A DNA stretch of 64,000 nucleotides from Phaeotremella fagi (lineage: Eukaryota > Basidiomycota > Tremellomycetes > Tremellales > Phaeotremellaceae): the NCBI GenBank assembly GCA_001599715.1, contig BCHU01000014.1:806001-870000 (forward strand). The letters run 5' to 3'. The translations under genes were made by a program, and so were the position numbers. Positions 32,460-44,100 of this stretch are shown here, one piece after another. The notes under the pieces are model-generated. The model did no database searches and was not told the DNA's origin. It was given only the letters and a program-made list of their open reading frames with translations. The number at the start of each line of letters is the position of its first letter. The first letter of the stretch is position 1.

Positions 32460-32966
32460 TCTGAAAGATGGTTGAAGCTGGAAGAGATTATGTGGATTTC
32501 TTGAGGTCTGGGGAACCGTAGAAAAGGGAAGAAAGAACAAGAAACTGGTTGAATGGTTAGTACTACGATTTGAAACCCTACAGTACATGCAGTCAGTGAA
32601 CTAGAAGTGTCACGTGTAAAAGGATGAAAGAAGACCAGGAAAAAAGGAAGTTGATTTGGTAGGCTGTCATCAAATGGAAATCTGCCAGCCAGACAAGATC
32701 AAATTTGTCGGCTGCTGAAATTCATTGGTCGTAAATTCTTTGGGTGTCTACAGTATTCGAAAAGGTTAGGAGAAAAGTCGCAAAAAACAATATTGTCACT
32801 GTGCAGTATGTACACCCTTTGAATGATGCTCAATGTATGTTTCAATCTGCAGGAGAAGCATTTGCATTTATACACAGGTTGTTAGAAACAAATTATGAAC
32901 TGGTAAGAGACAATTTGGAATAGGGAAGGGAATTTAAAACTATTGTACCACTCATCTTCAACAGAT
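32460..32966. other. Intergenic between F-box copies 2 and 3
   Basis: No gene seen. AT-rich, without recognisable sites. Confidence 0.4.
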
Positions 32967-34217
32967 CTAAAATTCACAGCCTGGACAGGCTTCTCTTTCA
33001 TCCCATCTCTTACATTCAGCCCTTGCTGGTCTGGGTAACCAACTTTCCCTCAGATAAAATTCTTCAAAAGCTTCATTCCAAGATTCAACACTTTGTTTTG
33101 GACCATTTCGATAGTTGTTCCTTGTTTCATTGAAATTCAAGAAAAGTGTGACTTTGGTATTCGAGAATAATTCGGCTTTTGAGGCGGCAAACCGAGTAAC
33201 TGACACATTCAGTTGATCGTTCAAATCATCGAGACGACCAGTGAATTCTGACGGTGTCTGATTCGTTTGTCTGGGGTTGAATTTGGAGAAATCGACCAGA
33301 TATTTGTTATGGAAGCCTGGAACAATCATGGGATATTTTATAAAATCCAGGTCATTTTGATCGTTATATGGTATATGAAAATTGACCGTATGTTCGACAG
33401 GATCTTTACCAAATTCACACTTGTACCATGGAATGTAGACCGATTCAAAAGATCTGAGACACAGATGATCAACCGAAAAACCCCTAACCAGATTGATTGA
33501 ATTTTCCAAAGTCAACCTAGAAACTTGAAACAACTTTTGGGCAACTTGAGACATCTTGGTATTTGTAGAACCTACGAACCTTTTTATATGATCAGGGTGT
33601 GTTCCTGTAGGCCTTTGACTTGGAGTAAGTGATATTGATTTCAAATTCTTGAACACGAGATCACTGTTCTTGAACGTGAGCAGAGTTTCTAAACCAAGAT
33701 TCCAAGATTCAAATTCTTCTGTTTCCCGACGCATAATATCTTCCAATCGTCTGTGTGGATCAGAACCCATCCCCTGCCATGATATCTTTATAGGCCCTAC
33801 CATGTGATTGACCAAAACGAAGTGTCGGACGTAGCTAAGAAGTTGAGATTTGTTTTTTGACTTTCGATCAGTGATTTCAGTTGTTGTAAACCCAGGTAAA
33901 CCTTCGATGTACTTATGAATTCTGCTGACTATGGTTCTATCGTAAAGAACACCACTGGCGATCTCGTTGAAAATCTGATAAGTGTTTTCATTAGTGGATT
34001 ATGATCATCAAAGAATGTAGATAAGACTCACTGAATTGACCCGCGAGGCGTTACACAAATCTTTTTGACGGAGTTGGGGCCATAGAGCTCAGTGGAGAGG
34101 TTTGGGTGGCTCTTGATAAACTTCTTCCATGATTGATATTAATATCTCGGAGGGTAGGTCCAGGACTCCGGTGGAAGGGAAGGTTGAGTAGCAGACTAAA
34201 TGAGTAGATGGATCCAT
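32967..34217 (-). pseudogene. F-box-like protein, tandem copy 3, nonsense codon in F-box exon
   Basis: Two exons (34217-34032 and 33974-32967) would encode 397 codons in the same layout as copies 1 and 2. Exon 1 starts MDPSTHLVCYS, then LDLPSEILISIMEEVYQEPP, the F-box core, but codon 43 is TGA (34091-34089). The frame resumes ALWPQLRQKDLCNASRVNS and splices correctly to IFNEIASGVLYDRTIVSR. Exon 2 is open for 336 codons, with SLTPSQRPTG, MIVPGFHNKYLVDFSKF and the tail ECKRWDEREACPGCEF. One nonsense change in an otherwise intact gene suggests recent inactivation, read-through, or a protein that starts later and lacks the F-box. A sequencing error cannot be excluded. Confidence 0.6.
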
Positions 34218-35292
34218 ATTAAAAGTGTAGTTGAGGTACGAGTAGTGTTAGGTGTTATCCTTTTGGTGAACCGCGTTTTATGCAAAGAAAGAAGAACAAT
34301 GAAGAAAGAAGGACACTTGCATATCAATTACTGTGGCCACTTTCTTCCAAGATAGTCAGGAAGGCCAATAAGCTGATAGTTCCCCTACATCGACTTTTCA
34401 TCTTCAAAGGAGAGGAATTCTCCGAATGAATTCTTTTGGCTTCTCCACTTGGATTGTAGGGGACAAGCAGGGTTGTCAAGTCTTCTTTTGTCGCCATGGT
34501 CACTTTCTCATAGCATAGTGACGAAGACCAATAAGCCAATAGTCCCACAGGTCAACCTTTTTGTTCGAAAGAGAGACCGAGTTCTTGAAATGGAATTCTT
34601 TTGGCTTGTCGAATTAGATTGTAGGGAGTAGGATTTCGGACGTTAGTGGCGAAAGGAAATTTGCCACTTACTTGTACTGTACAACGTCGTGCAAGTATGA
34701 GTACGGGTACAGCAGCAGCCTCTAATGAGTGAATGGTATTGCACCGCATGGAAAGCTAGATCTCCTGTTAACAGGACTAGACGAGTGAGATAACTTGAAG
34801 CACAATGTTGTAAAAGATGGAACGGGAGGATTCGATAAGAAGCCTTTCTAATGTGTTTTTTTTGTTTACATTCGCATTTTTCTTTATTTTGGTAATCTCA
34901 GTGAATTTGCTTATTTATCGTTGGAAGGATGTTTTACATGTTGGATAATCTGATTTACACAATCTCGTGGGTGAAACAATAGACTAACTTATACCTGTCT
35001 CAGCGTAGCGTTGCAGTGTTGTATTGAGAGTTGGAAGGTAAGCATTTTATCGGAAACCCTCTTCACCTTATATTGTGTACGACAAATGTATATATTTTTG
35101 CTCTGATCGAAGCTGTGTATGAAACCAATACATTCCAACCTATCTTACATGCCTTATTACTTATGCTATAAAGAGTCCGTCATTGATTTGGATTTTCCAA
35201 TTTTCCGTTCTCTTCCCAATTCAATTTATTCAACTCTCAACCGTCACCTCAACCAATCGTGACCACAATGATCCACGATGAAATCAAACTGT
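34218..35292. other. 1.1-kb intergenic region containing a diverged tandem duplication
   Basis: No gene supported. The part at about 34340-34625 is a diverged direct duplication (see repeat). The rest is AT-rich, with a TTTTTTTTGTTT tract near 34856. Confidence 0.45.
34340..34625. repeat. Diverged direct duplication, unit about 150 bases
   Basis: Units at about 34340-34470 and 34499-34625 share in order CACTTTCT, AGGCCAATAAGC versus AGACCAATAAGCC, TGATAGT versus CAATAGT, GAATTCTTTTGGCTT, and GATTGTAGGG. The copies are offset by about 158 bases. No frame is conserved between them, so I see no protein role. Confidence 0.6.
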
Positions 35293-35780
35293 TTATTCAC
35301 AAGTGGTAACCTTGTAAGTGACGGTGTCGTTACCAGTTCTCCATACTTTTGGTTTGAAATCGAGGTAAACGAGCTATCCAAGTGGGTCAGTCATGAACTT
35401 GAATGAAAAACCAAAACCCACCTCCCCCTTCTCAGGAGTCCATTCGCCATCAGTATCCCTATAATAAACAATCTCATCACTGCCAGCATCCCTAACTTCA
35501 ACGGTGGTATGACTGATAGTCCCCTCAGTACTCCATTCAAGTTTGTAGCAAGTGGATTTAAGAACTGGGAAAGGCTTTGTACAACGGACGTTGCCTTCTG
35601 AATCGATACATTTCTCGATGGCGTAGTCGAGGACTGTTCCTGAGGTTACTTTGGATGCTGGGGGTGTGTTAGTCAAGGGAAGCCAGGGGGGGGAAGGGGG
35701 GGGGGGGACTTACGTTTGGTCAATGTTCCTGTGAGAGCTAGACCGGCTGTGAGGAGTGATTGGAGGGTTGGGATATACAT
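35293..35780 (-). CDS. Small secreted protein with four Cys
   Basis: Three exons (35780-35714, 35657-35422, 35373-35293) join in frame to 127 residues. A signal peptide (MYIPTLQSLLTAGLALTGTL) is followed by SGTVLDYAIEKCIDSEGNV, CTKPFPVLKSTCYKLEW, VRDAGSDEIVYYRDTDGEWT, and a last exon VYLDFKPKVWRTGNDTVTYK with VTTCE. An apparent stop at 35374 belongs to intron 2 (GTGGGT to TAG) and the third exon restores a Cys at the end, making four Cys in the mature part. I do not recognise the family. Intron 1 carries an unusual poly-G/poly-C tract next to its donor. Confidence 0.6.
35686..35707. repeat. G8-AA-G12 tract in an intron
   Basis: Two long G runs separated by AA on the plus strand, inside intron 1 of the secreted-protein gene and one base from its donor site on the minus strand. 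The pre-mRNA is C-rich here. Confidence 0.8.
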
Positions 35781-36124
35781 CTTAGCTGTGGGTGGTGTTT
35801 TGGTATGAGTTGAATATAAAAATATAAGTTACTTGTGAGGAGACAGAAGAAAACGAAGAGAAAGAGTAAGCGTTGGTGGATCGTTTCATAGTGGCGGGCT
35901 ATGACGTATGACGTAGAGTCAAACCGCTTCGGGTAACTTCCAACCGGTCTATTCGCCTACTATGAGACACCCGCAAAAACACACGGAGAATTGCGGCATT
36001 AGACTTTATCCTTCCACTTATTTATTTATACATGACATTGCTATTCCCATCACACGGAGAATTGCGGTAATAGACTAAATCTCAAGATTAAAATTACATT
36101 TTGATCACGGTACAAACATCCACT
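35781..36124. promoter_or_regulatory. Promoter region with a short direct repeat
   Basis: CACACGGAGAATTGCGG occurs at 35980-35996 and again at 36051-36067, 71 bases apart, each followed by a TAGACT. The pair lies upstream of the small secreted gene and beyond the PPCDC stop, and could be a duplicated regulatory site. Confidence 0.45.
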
Positions 36125-37599
36125 CTACACCCAAAACTTCTTATCCCACAATTTCCCATCACCCCCCGAAGGACCAGAATGGACCTCCCAAACTCCAACT
36201 TTAGCGTCATCACCCGTACCCGACGTGTTATCTGGAATGTCTAAAGGATATTTCCGTGGTGTAGGTGGTGTTTTAGGTCTTGTCTCTGTTTGAGTTGAAG
36301 TTGGGTTAGGTTTCGGACATTGGATCAATGACTTGTCGGTGTGGGATTTGTGGAATTCAATGGATAGGTTGATGATGGTTTCGATTATTTCTTTGTAATC
36401 TGTCATCTTACCTGGACCTGGGGGTGTGGTGTGTCAATCGTGATAAAGAATATGAACCCACCGTCATCACCACATGCTAATCTCCCCGTACCTTGAGGTC
36501 CTAGAACCAGATATCCCAGTTCTTCTTGGACGATCTGAAGATGTTTAGCGGTGAATGGATGACTATACATTTGGGTGTTCATTGCTGGACAGAGAATTGT
36601 TTTGGTGCTTGGTGGGAGGGCACGGAGGAGGGAGAGCTGTGGGGTGTTAGTGGAGTGTATTTCGAGGTGGATGTTGTCAGAGAGTGCAGGTTTTGAGGTT
36701 GATCATATAATTGAAAAAGAGAAATCATATCAAAATCAATTTCGCCGCAATCATAAGCGGATCATGAACCATAGTCCTAGGATTGTAGCCTGTCTTTGTC
36801 AACCCACACGCTCCCAAGCTACAGCTACCTCCATTCCGCAATCCCCTCACAACACAAACGTAAAACCAAAACCAATCCCCACTTACAGCTAAATTGTCAC
36901 AGAATCCAGCAGCTAATTTTGCCAAGAAATCAGCGGAGCAAGGTGAGACGACGACGAGATCTGCCCATCGACGAAGCTGTAGCGTGTATCACGATCAGGT
37001 GAAAGTGGGATTGGGTTATATGGGTGAGAGTAGTTGATTGAAAAACGATATATTATCAGTGAAAGTCCTTTGAAAGTCTCACGACGACTCACCTCGATAT
37101 GCAGAATCGGATCACCAACTTTCCGCCAATCCTTCAAGCAGTCAGATTGGAATAAAACGTAGAAACTCATATACACTTACAGACCATTCGTCCGCGTCTC
37201 TCCAAACCTTCACTCCTACAGGGAATCCCTCCTCCCCATCCATATCCAAATCACTCCCACCCTCAAAATTAGATCTTACAGCTTGATCAACATCTTGCTG
37301 AGAATAGAAATGAGTCGAAGCAGGCGTAGCTACGATTTGTAAATCTATACTCGGGTCCTAGAGTCGTTTCTTCAGTTTAGACAAAGACGAGAACATACCT
37401 TAGTCAGCCCTTTCACTATCTCGGGTATCTTTATACTAGCTACTGAACCTGTTGAAATGAGGATTACTCGGTATTTCCCATCGTAGGTTGATGTTGTTGG
37501 TTTATTCTGGGCGGATATGAATGGATGTTTTGGGTGTCTGGGGTGGTTGGGTGGATTGGAGGGGTTGGATGGACCTGCTACAGGCTGTGGCGTTGCCAT
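36125..37599 (-). CDS. Phosphopantothenoylcysteine decarboxylase / Hal3-like flavoprotein
   Basis: A multi-exon minus-strand gene. It starts MATPQPVAGPSNPSNPPNHP, a Pro-rich lead, then the flavoprotein fold: RVILISTGSVASIKIPEIVK, IDLQIVATPASTHFYSQQDV, and KVGDPILHIELRRWADLVVV with the conserved active-site His. Next comes SPCSADFLAKLAAGFCDNLA, then ILCPAMNTQMYSHPFT (PAMN motif) and GTGRLACGDDGPGKM, with the substrate-clamp Cys. An acidic Pro/Thr tail ends DKKFWV. PPCDC makes 4'-phosphopantetheine in CoA synthesis; fungal relatives Hal3/Cab3 also regulate PP1 phosphatase. The His, PAMN and Cys argue for catalysis, though the usual SANT segment reads SADF. The start at 37599 is chosen; an earlier in-frame ATG at 37656 adds an odd Thr/Val run. 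Confidence 0.85.
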
Positions 37600-38138
37600 T
37601 GGTGTTATGGTCGTTGTTACTGTTACTACTACTTTGACTGTTACTAATCTTTTCATCGTTCATTAAGTTACAGCTTACTAATTCCACTGGAACGCCACGT
37701 GCCCGTGTACGTAAACAATATTTGCCTAAACCTTCGGTCATCATGATGACGATTATTACTAGATTAGGTAATTTAGCTAAATGAAGCACGGACGCGCACT
37801 GGGTCTTCCACGTTCCTTCATAGTGGGATGGTTGGTGGGTTGGTGGGATGGAAAAAAAAGGAGTTCAGCAGTGAGTGTTTGTTCGAAAGTGATAGTGCAC
37901 TCTACTGTACCATATACTTATAATACATTTATACATTTATACTTATCATTCATACATCTACATCTACATCCACATCCACATTCACATCCATAGCATACTC
38001 ATTCACCCCAACCACACACACTCATTAACACACCAAACCCCAAAAGTCCACGTAAACACCCACCCACGTACCTCGAAAAAAAAAAAAACCGAAAGAAAAC
38101 CAGTTAAAAAAAAAGAAAAATCCTCTTCATCAACAACA
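37600..38138. promoter_or_regulatory. PPCDC/ELO bidirectional promoter
   Basis: 539 bases between divergent starts, with a run of TACATTTATACATTTATACT repeats and a CATCCACATCCACATTCACA repeat around 37925-37990, then poly-A tracts near the ELO start. No gene. Confidence 0.45.
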
Positions 38139-40404
38139 ATGTCCTACAACCCATTAAAATCATGGTTACCAGGTCCAGGACCGTTGTACACCGCCATCAC
38201 CAAAACGTACAATTCACTAGATCTACCTTCACCGGAACCACAGTATTTGAGTTGGATCTCTGGTGTCAGTCCTTTGAGTACTCAGAAGGCGGTCGTTGCT
38301 GCTATTGGAACTTATCTTTTGATCATTTTCGGTGGTAGAGAGATCATGAGGTAGGTTTTGGTTTTGGTTTGGGTGTTGGGGTTGATTGGGTTTTGGGTTT
38401 GGATTTGGATTTGCTGGGTCAAAGTCACGCTTTGACTTTGGCTGGTTGGCTCTGCCTTTATCTTATCTTGAACTTTATCTTGCGATATGGATTCATGGAT
38501 CGTGGTTGGATCAGTCTATCAAGACTGTCTATCATACATCAAACCATGTCTTGAGCTACAACTCTGATTCCATGGATACCAAACGCGTCCCATTTCATTC
38601 CAGACGTTCTCACAGTTAACTCTTTGTCCCCAAACCCCAATTCCATCCCCATCCCCATGAAATCTTATTTTTTTCTCACCTTATCATATACATCCCTCGT
38701 TATCTAAACAAAATCACTCACTGACAACCCTCCCAGATCCCGACCAGCATTCAAACTCCAAACCCTTTTCCAAATCCATAATGTCATTCTCTCATCTGGT
38801 TCACTCGTTTTACTCCTTCTCATGCTTGAAGAGATGTAAGTGCTGTCTATCTTCCCAATTGGTCTGAGACTGATCCGAATCAGTATCCCTATTTACCTTA
38901 AACATGGATTCTTCTGGGCTATCTGTGATCCAAAAGCTTTCACTCCTGTAGGTTGACGTCGGTCGTAATGGATAACGTAATTGACATTGAACTAGCGATT
39001 GACTACTTATTACATGATCAACTACTACATCAAATACGTTGAACTTATTGACACCGTCTTCCTTGTCCTCAAGAAGAAACCATTAGGTCAGTCATCTCTT
39101 CTCTCAAGAATCCAACAGCAAACTTATCTGTCCTAGCCTTCTTACACGTTTTCCATCACGCTGCTACTGCCATTCTTTGTTACACTCAACTGGAAGGTGC
39201 TACTTCCGTGGTAAGTCGTGATTTTTTGCTGTGTACATGTCAACATCTAACGTTTCTCTAGCAATGGGTCGTCATCGTTCTCAACCTCACAGTCCATGTT
39301 ATCATGTGTAGGTAGAGTTCACTCAAAACAATAAATCTCGTACTCACTTGAACAGACTACTACTACTACGCAACCGCCGGCGGTGCGAAAATCTGGGTCA
39401 GTACAACCTTTGACCCAAACAACAACCCCATACTAACCCCAACACAGTGGAAGAAATACCTCACGTCAATGCAAATCACCCAATTCGTTATCGACCTCTT
39501 CATAGTCTTCTATGCCAGCACGTTTCTTTTCACTCATCGTCTCTCGCACAACCACTACCCCTTTTTATCAAATTTATTGAGTGATTGGCCTTTCCTTGAC
39601 TCCCCCCCTCCTTTCCATTCACCCAATCCAATCCAATCGCTCATCTTTAATTTTTGATTATATTACCCTTTTTTTTCCATGACGGAACCATGTCCCCATC
39701 GCCTAATTTCTTTTGTGACATGTTTAATAAAAAAAATCAATCCTTTCTTCCACTTCCGGGGACGTGGTTGTGCCCAATAAAAGAAAATTTGACTGACTCC
39801 CTTTACCTTTTAGGTTACAACCATTTCGCATCGGCTTACACTAAATCATTACCCGTCCATGGTGATTGTGCTGGTTCAGAAGGCGCTGCCGCTTTCGGTT
39901 GTGGTTTGTTGAGCAGTTATTTGTTCTTGTTCATTGCGTGGGTCGTTTTGTTTTGTTTTGGTTGGGTTTTACTGATTCGTGGTTTAGGTTCTACCGTTCA
40001 ACTTATAAGAAAGCTGGGTAAGTGGGGTATAGTTTGGGATCCGTAATATGCCGTTGCAACGGGGTTTTTCTGGAATTCTTTGCTCGAGAGAACGAAGTTT
40101 TATTTTCTCCAGGGAAATTTGAATCACTTCAAAATAGCTTCAAGTCATTCTTGGAGGAAACCTTCAAACCATCCCATACTTTCCTCCTCACCCCCGACGG
40201 TCAATGTTCCTCCCATTGTTTACACACAACTAACCCATCCCGCAGAGCCGCCAAAAGAGCCAAGATCGCCGCTGCAAAGACCAACGGTGATATCCCAGCT
40301 ACAACCAACGGTAACGGTATCCGAGGATCATCAAAATCAAAAGTAAGCCAGGGTTTCCTAAACGTCATTGAACACTGAAACTGATCTTGGTGTTTAATCA
40401 GTAG
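38139..40404 (+). CDS. ELO-family very-long-chain fatty-acid elongase
   Basis: About nine exons. It starts MSYNPLKSWLPGPGPLYTAI. The ELO signatures are FKLQTLFQIHNVILSSGSLV, KYVELIDTVFLVLKKKPL, the HxxHH motif in FLHVFHHAATAILCYTQLEG, WVVIVLNLTVHVIMYYYYY, QITQFVIDLFIVFYAS, YNHFASAYTKSLPVHGDCAG, and LLSSYLFLFIAFYRSTYKKA. The cytosolic tail is Lys/Ala-rich (RAAKRAKIAAAKTNGD) and ends SSKSK after a last intron that leaves only the TAG in the final exon. Multi-pass ER membrane condensing enzyme of the elongation cycle. To join FYAS to YNHF in frame, a GC-AG intron (39518-39813) fits better than any GT donor. Specificity (Elo1/2/3 class) cannot be told. Confidence 0.85.
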
Positions 40405-41165
40405 GTTATCAAAACTGATTCAAGGGGTTCGGTGATCATCACTGAATTAGAGTAGCGCGAGGGCGTGGACAGGGGGAGGGGAAGATTAGATTCTAGAAAA
40501 TTCGATATTGGTTATTCATTACTTTTTTAATTGATTCCCTTTCTTTTTCTAATCAACAATCATCATCAACAACAACAAAAATAAACACACGATTTCGAGA
40601 ACGAAACACCAACCAAATTTCAGGAGTATTCTTCGGTCCTTTTTCTTTTTCCTTTTTTTCATTTTTTTTTCTTAATTTCTTTTTTTGCCTTTTTATCAAT
40701 TCTTTTTTCCCCTAGCGACAGTTACATTATCCCTTTATACCAAAAAGCACCTTCATGAAATTCAAAATCCAATTACCGACGTTGCATGTTTCTCTGAGTC
40801 GTTCAAGGGACAAGTGAATGTCTTTGAACGAGAGTCTCAAACGCAATTCTTGCCATTCCTGTTTACTCTCGAATCGATACACTTGCCAAAAACACAGAAA
40901 GTCTACTTCAAGATTTCATTAATCTTTTACATTAAAGTGATAATTAAAATTTAATCAAGGGAAGGGTTTCGTATAAATTACAGAATACAGGTATTTGATT
41001 TTCTTTACAAACAAACAAGAAAATTGTCTATGGTCTAATTAAAGTAGGGTAGGGATTAGGGGTGTATACGACAAGAGAACCTCGAACTGAGACTAAGAAA
41101 TCAAATTCGTTTCACTCTTCATAACCTGTTTCCACAATCGTTACACCCAAAATCTATGATTCGGT
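40405..41165. other. ELO 3' region, poly-T rich, no gene
   Basis: Long T and A runs (40650-40710) and AT-rich sequence between two convergent genes. An open frame at 40685-40954 has no start context or recognisable content. Confidence 0.4.
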
Positions 41166-44100
41166 TTATGTTGGAACGCGAAGTAATTTCCTTGAATTCC
41201 AAATCCCACAGACGTGTCTAAGAAACCATGTCAGTTCGTTATAAATTTAGACACAAATACCAACCACACTTACCGTTTCCCATCTCCAGCCCCCTCAACC
41301 CCAATCCTACATTCCCTCGAACAAAACACCGCCGAACATTTCCTACATTCCGGGAAATTAATTCCTTTCGCCAAACAAATCGAACAGATCATATGCCGAG
41401 TCATCTTACTCGACAACTCGGCTGCTGCCAATGTCGGATCGATACCAGAGATATCTGAGATTGGGAGGTGATCGAATGATTTTTTTGTTCTAGGTGGAGT
41501 GGGGGTGTTTAGGTGTTTCTCTTTTAGTTGACCGAATTGGGGGGAACTGGCTATTGAACGTAACGGGGAGGTTGTTGAGATTTTAGGTATTGGGATGCTG
41601 GGTTCTCCGGGTGTTGGGGTTGGTGTTGATTCGTTCGATCCGTCTTCGTTCTCGTTCTCGTTCTCGTTCTCGTTCTCGTTCTCGTTCTCGTTCTCGATGT
41701 CGTCCTCAATTCGACTCTTCATTTTCCAAGTTCCCAAAGAAGGCCACCAAGCGATCTCCTCCTTCTTCTCCCGTCTCCCTAATTCAGCCAAAGCCAATTC
41801 AGATTTTTTCGAAACGAAGCGTAAACTATCCGTGGCGTTAGGTAAATGACTCATCTTAGCAACTGGTGTTCTCATGTCACCGTCGCCGTCACCAGAAAGA
41901 ATTTCCAATTCGTCCTCATCACCTAAAGCCGATAACGAGGTTGTCGACGTTGACAAGACGTTCTTTTTCATCACGTCACCGATCGATCGGGTTCCTTCCG
42001 TTATCGAAAATATCGATGCGGCTTTACTTGACGTCGTTGAAGATTTCGAATAACTCTTTGAATGACCTTTCATCGAACGTGAAGATCGTGTTCGGGAATG
42101 AGATTGGGATGATGAATGAGGTGATTTCCAATCAGGTGATAAATTCGTGAAATTCAAATCTTTCATTCGGTTTTTACTAGGTGTTTGATGTAGTGGTTCA
42201 GAAACTGATCTATCCGACAGACGGTTGAGGTTAACCATCGATTGAGTCATGTTGGGGAATGGATACCCGTCGACAGTCTTCAATTTCTTCATTTGGGATT
42301 TTCGATTTTTGCCGATTCCATGGATCTTGTAATAACCCCCATTAGTTGGTATTTCAGGTGTCGTCAACGGAGTTTGGGATTTATGGATGATTTCTAATCT
42401 TTGAGCGGCGGGTTCAAGTAGACTATCAGGAATTTGAAGACCGCATGTCCCGATTGACAAGATTTTGTTGAAATGGTGTAAAGCTTTTTCGGTCGGGAGG
42501 GTGATAGCGAGCTAGTAAGGATGTTAGTAACTATTATTCCTCAAATTGAGACACAACTCACGATATAATTACCCATAACCGCAGCCCCCTTTTTCCTCTG
42601 CGCAATATCCCTTCGTAACCTATCACCAACCTCTTCCCCCTCGATATCTTTCTCCTCAACTTGTAAAATCTCCAAATCCAACAAGAAACCAAGGACGACA
42701 CCACCAAGGACCCAAGTATTTCTTCTTTTCTCAATGTCACCAACGGGGATTAAACATTTTGGGAGTTGGGAGGTGGAGATTGTTGGTAAGACTGTGGGGT
42801 CTGGTTGTTGGATATGCCCGTTTCTGTAGAGTAGGAGTAAAGGTCGGAGAAGGTCGCACTGAGGTGTAGTGTTAGTTGGGATTCAAGTCATGATGCAGAG
42901 TGATACCCACAATTAAAGTTAATTTATCTAATTCAACCTCCAATTTCTCAAGTTCGTTACTACCAACTTCATCCTCGAAATCAGGAGTTTTAAGCTGAGT
43001 AGATTCGGTAGTTTTACCTGATTCACCTGATCCATCGTCGTAAGTCGAACTTTGATTTGAATCCTCTGAAGAAGATGAACGGGCTTTTACTGGAGTGACG
43101 TTGACGTCGACAGTTGATATTTGTACCTCCTGGATTGTTGACTGGGGTTGAATTTCCTTCTCTTTACCTTTTGATTTTTTGGAACCGAATTCCACAAACT
43201 CTTCTGCTTCAATTGGAGTTTCTGGTTCATGATCAATCTCAACCACTTCAACCTCCTCATCTCCAAGACCTTCACGGTGATCCCCATGAACACGTTTGAT
43301 CTTGATACCATCAATGAATTTCCTATGCGACCTCCCATGTTTCCCTTCGTTTTCACCATCGATAATCCAACCTAAACCCAAAACGAACCATGCACCCGCT
43401 TTCCCCATTCTTTCAACATCCCTCAAAGCTTTTCTACCCGTCGGATCGTTAGGATCTTTAGGTAAAGCCCAACCGTCGGTGTTAGTTGGTGATGGCAGGG
43501 GTTTGAAATGTCTTTCAACTGGGATGGTGGGTGAGACGATTTCTAATGGTGGAGTTTTCTTGGTTAGGTTGAATATAGTGAATAACCTTGAAACTGTGTT
43601 CAAAGGGGATTCGTTGATTGGTGAAGAAGCAGTGATGACGTTTTCGATTGATTGGGTTGGTATTTGAAAACCTGAGGTTGAGGGGGATGATAAAGCTGAA
43701 ATCGATGGTCGAGCGTCTCTACCTATTGACGATGAATTGTGGTGGGAACCTTCGGTTTGATTCAAAGCTGACCCTCTGGCTATGAGGTTACCTGATGCCA
43801 AACAAGCTCTGGAGGATTTGAAGGGTGGTAGAGATGCTTGAGTATAGAGTTCTAGGGCGGTTTGGATTTGATGCATGATAAGTGCGTTCTACGGTTTGGA
43901 CGTTAGTCGGTGGTAAAAAAATTAATAGTTTTTGGTTATGAATGGGTGGGGGGATGAAAGGATCTTTTATACCTTTCATTTCTGGAGGTATAAATAACTC
44001 TGGAACAAAGCATTGACATAGGGGAAGACAGATAAGAGTGTAAGGGGGAGAAACTCAAAACATACCTGGGCATCCCACATTAATCTTTCCTCATCAACGA

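Noticed and set aside
34324..34749. Short frames in the duplicated region near 34.5 kb
   Set aside because: The two repeat copies do not conserve any common frame, so coding is unlikely.
39654..40046. A 130-codon frame that looks like a separate small membrane protein
   Set aside because: Its second half is an elongase exon; the first half is intron.
41590..41849. Plus-strand frames rich in Arg-Ser or Phe-Ser
   Set aside because: They are shadows of the hexamer repeat in the zinc-finger gene, not SR-type proteins.
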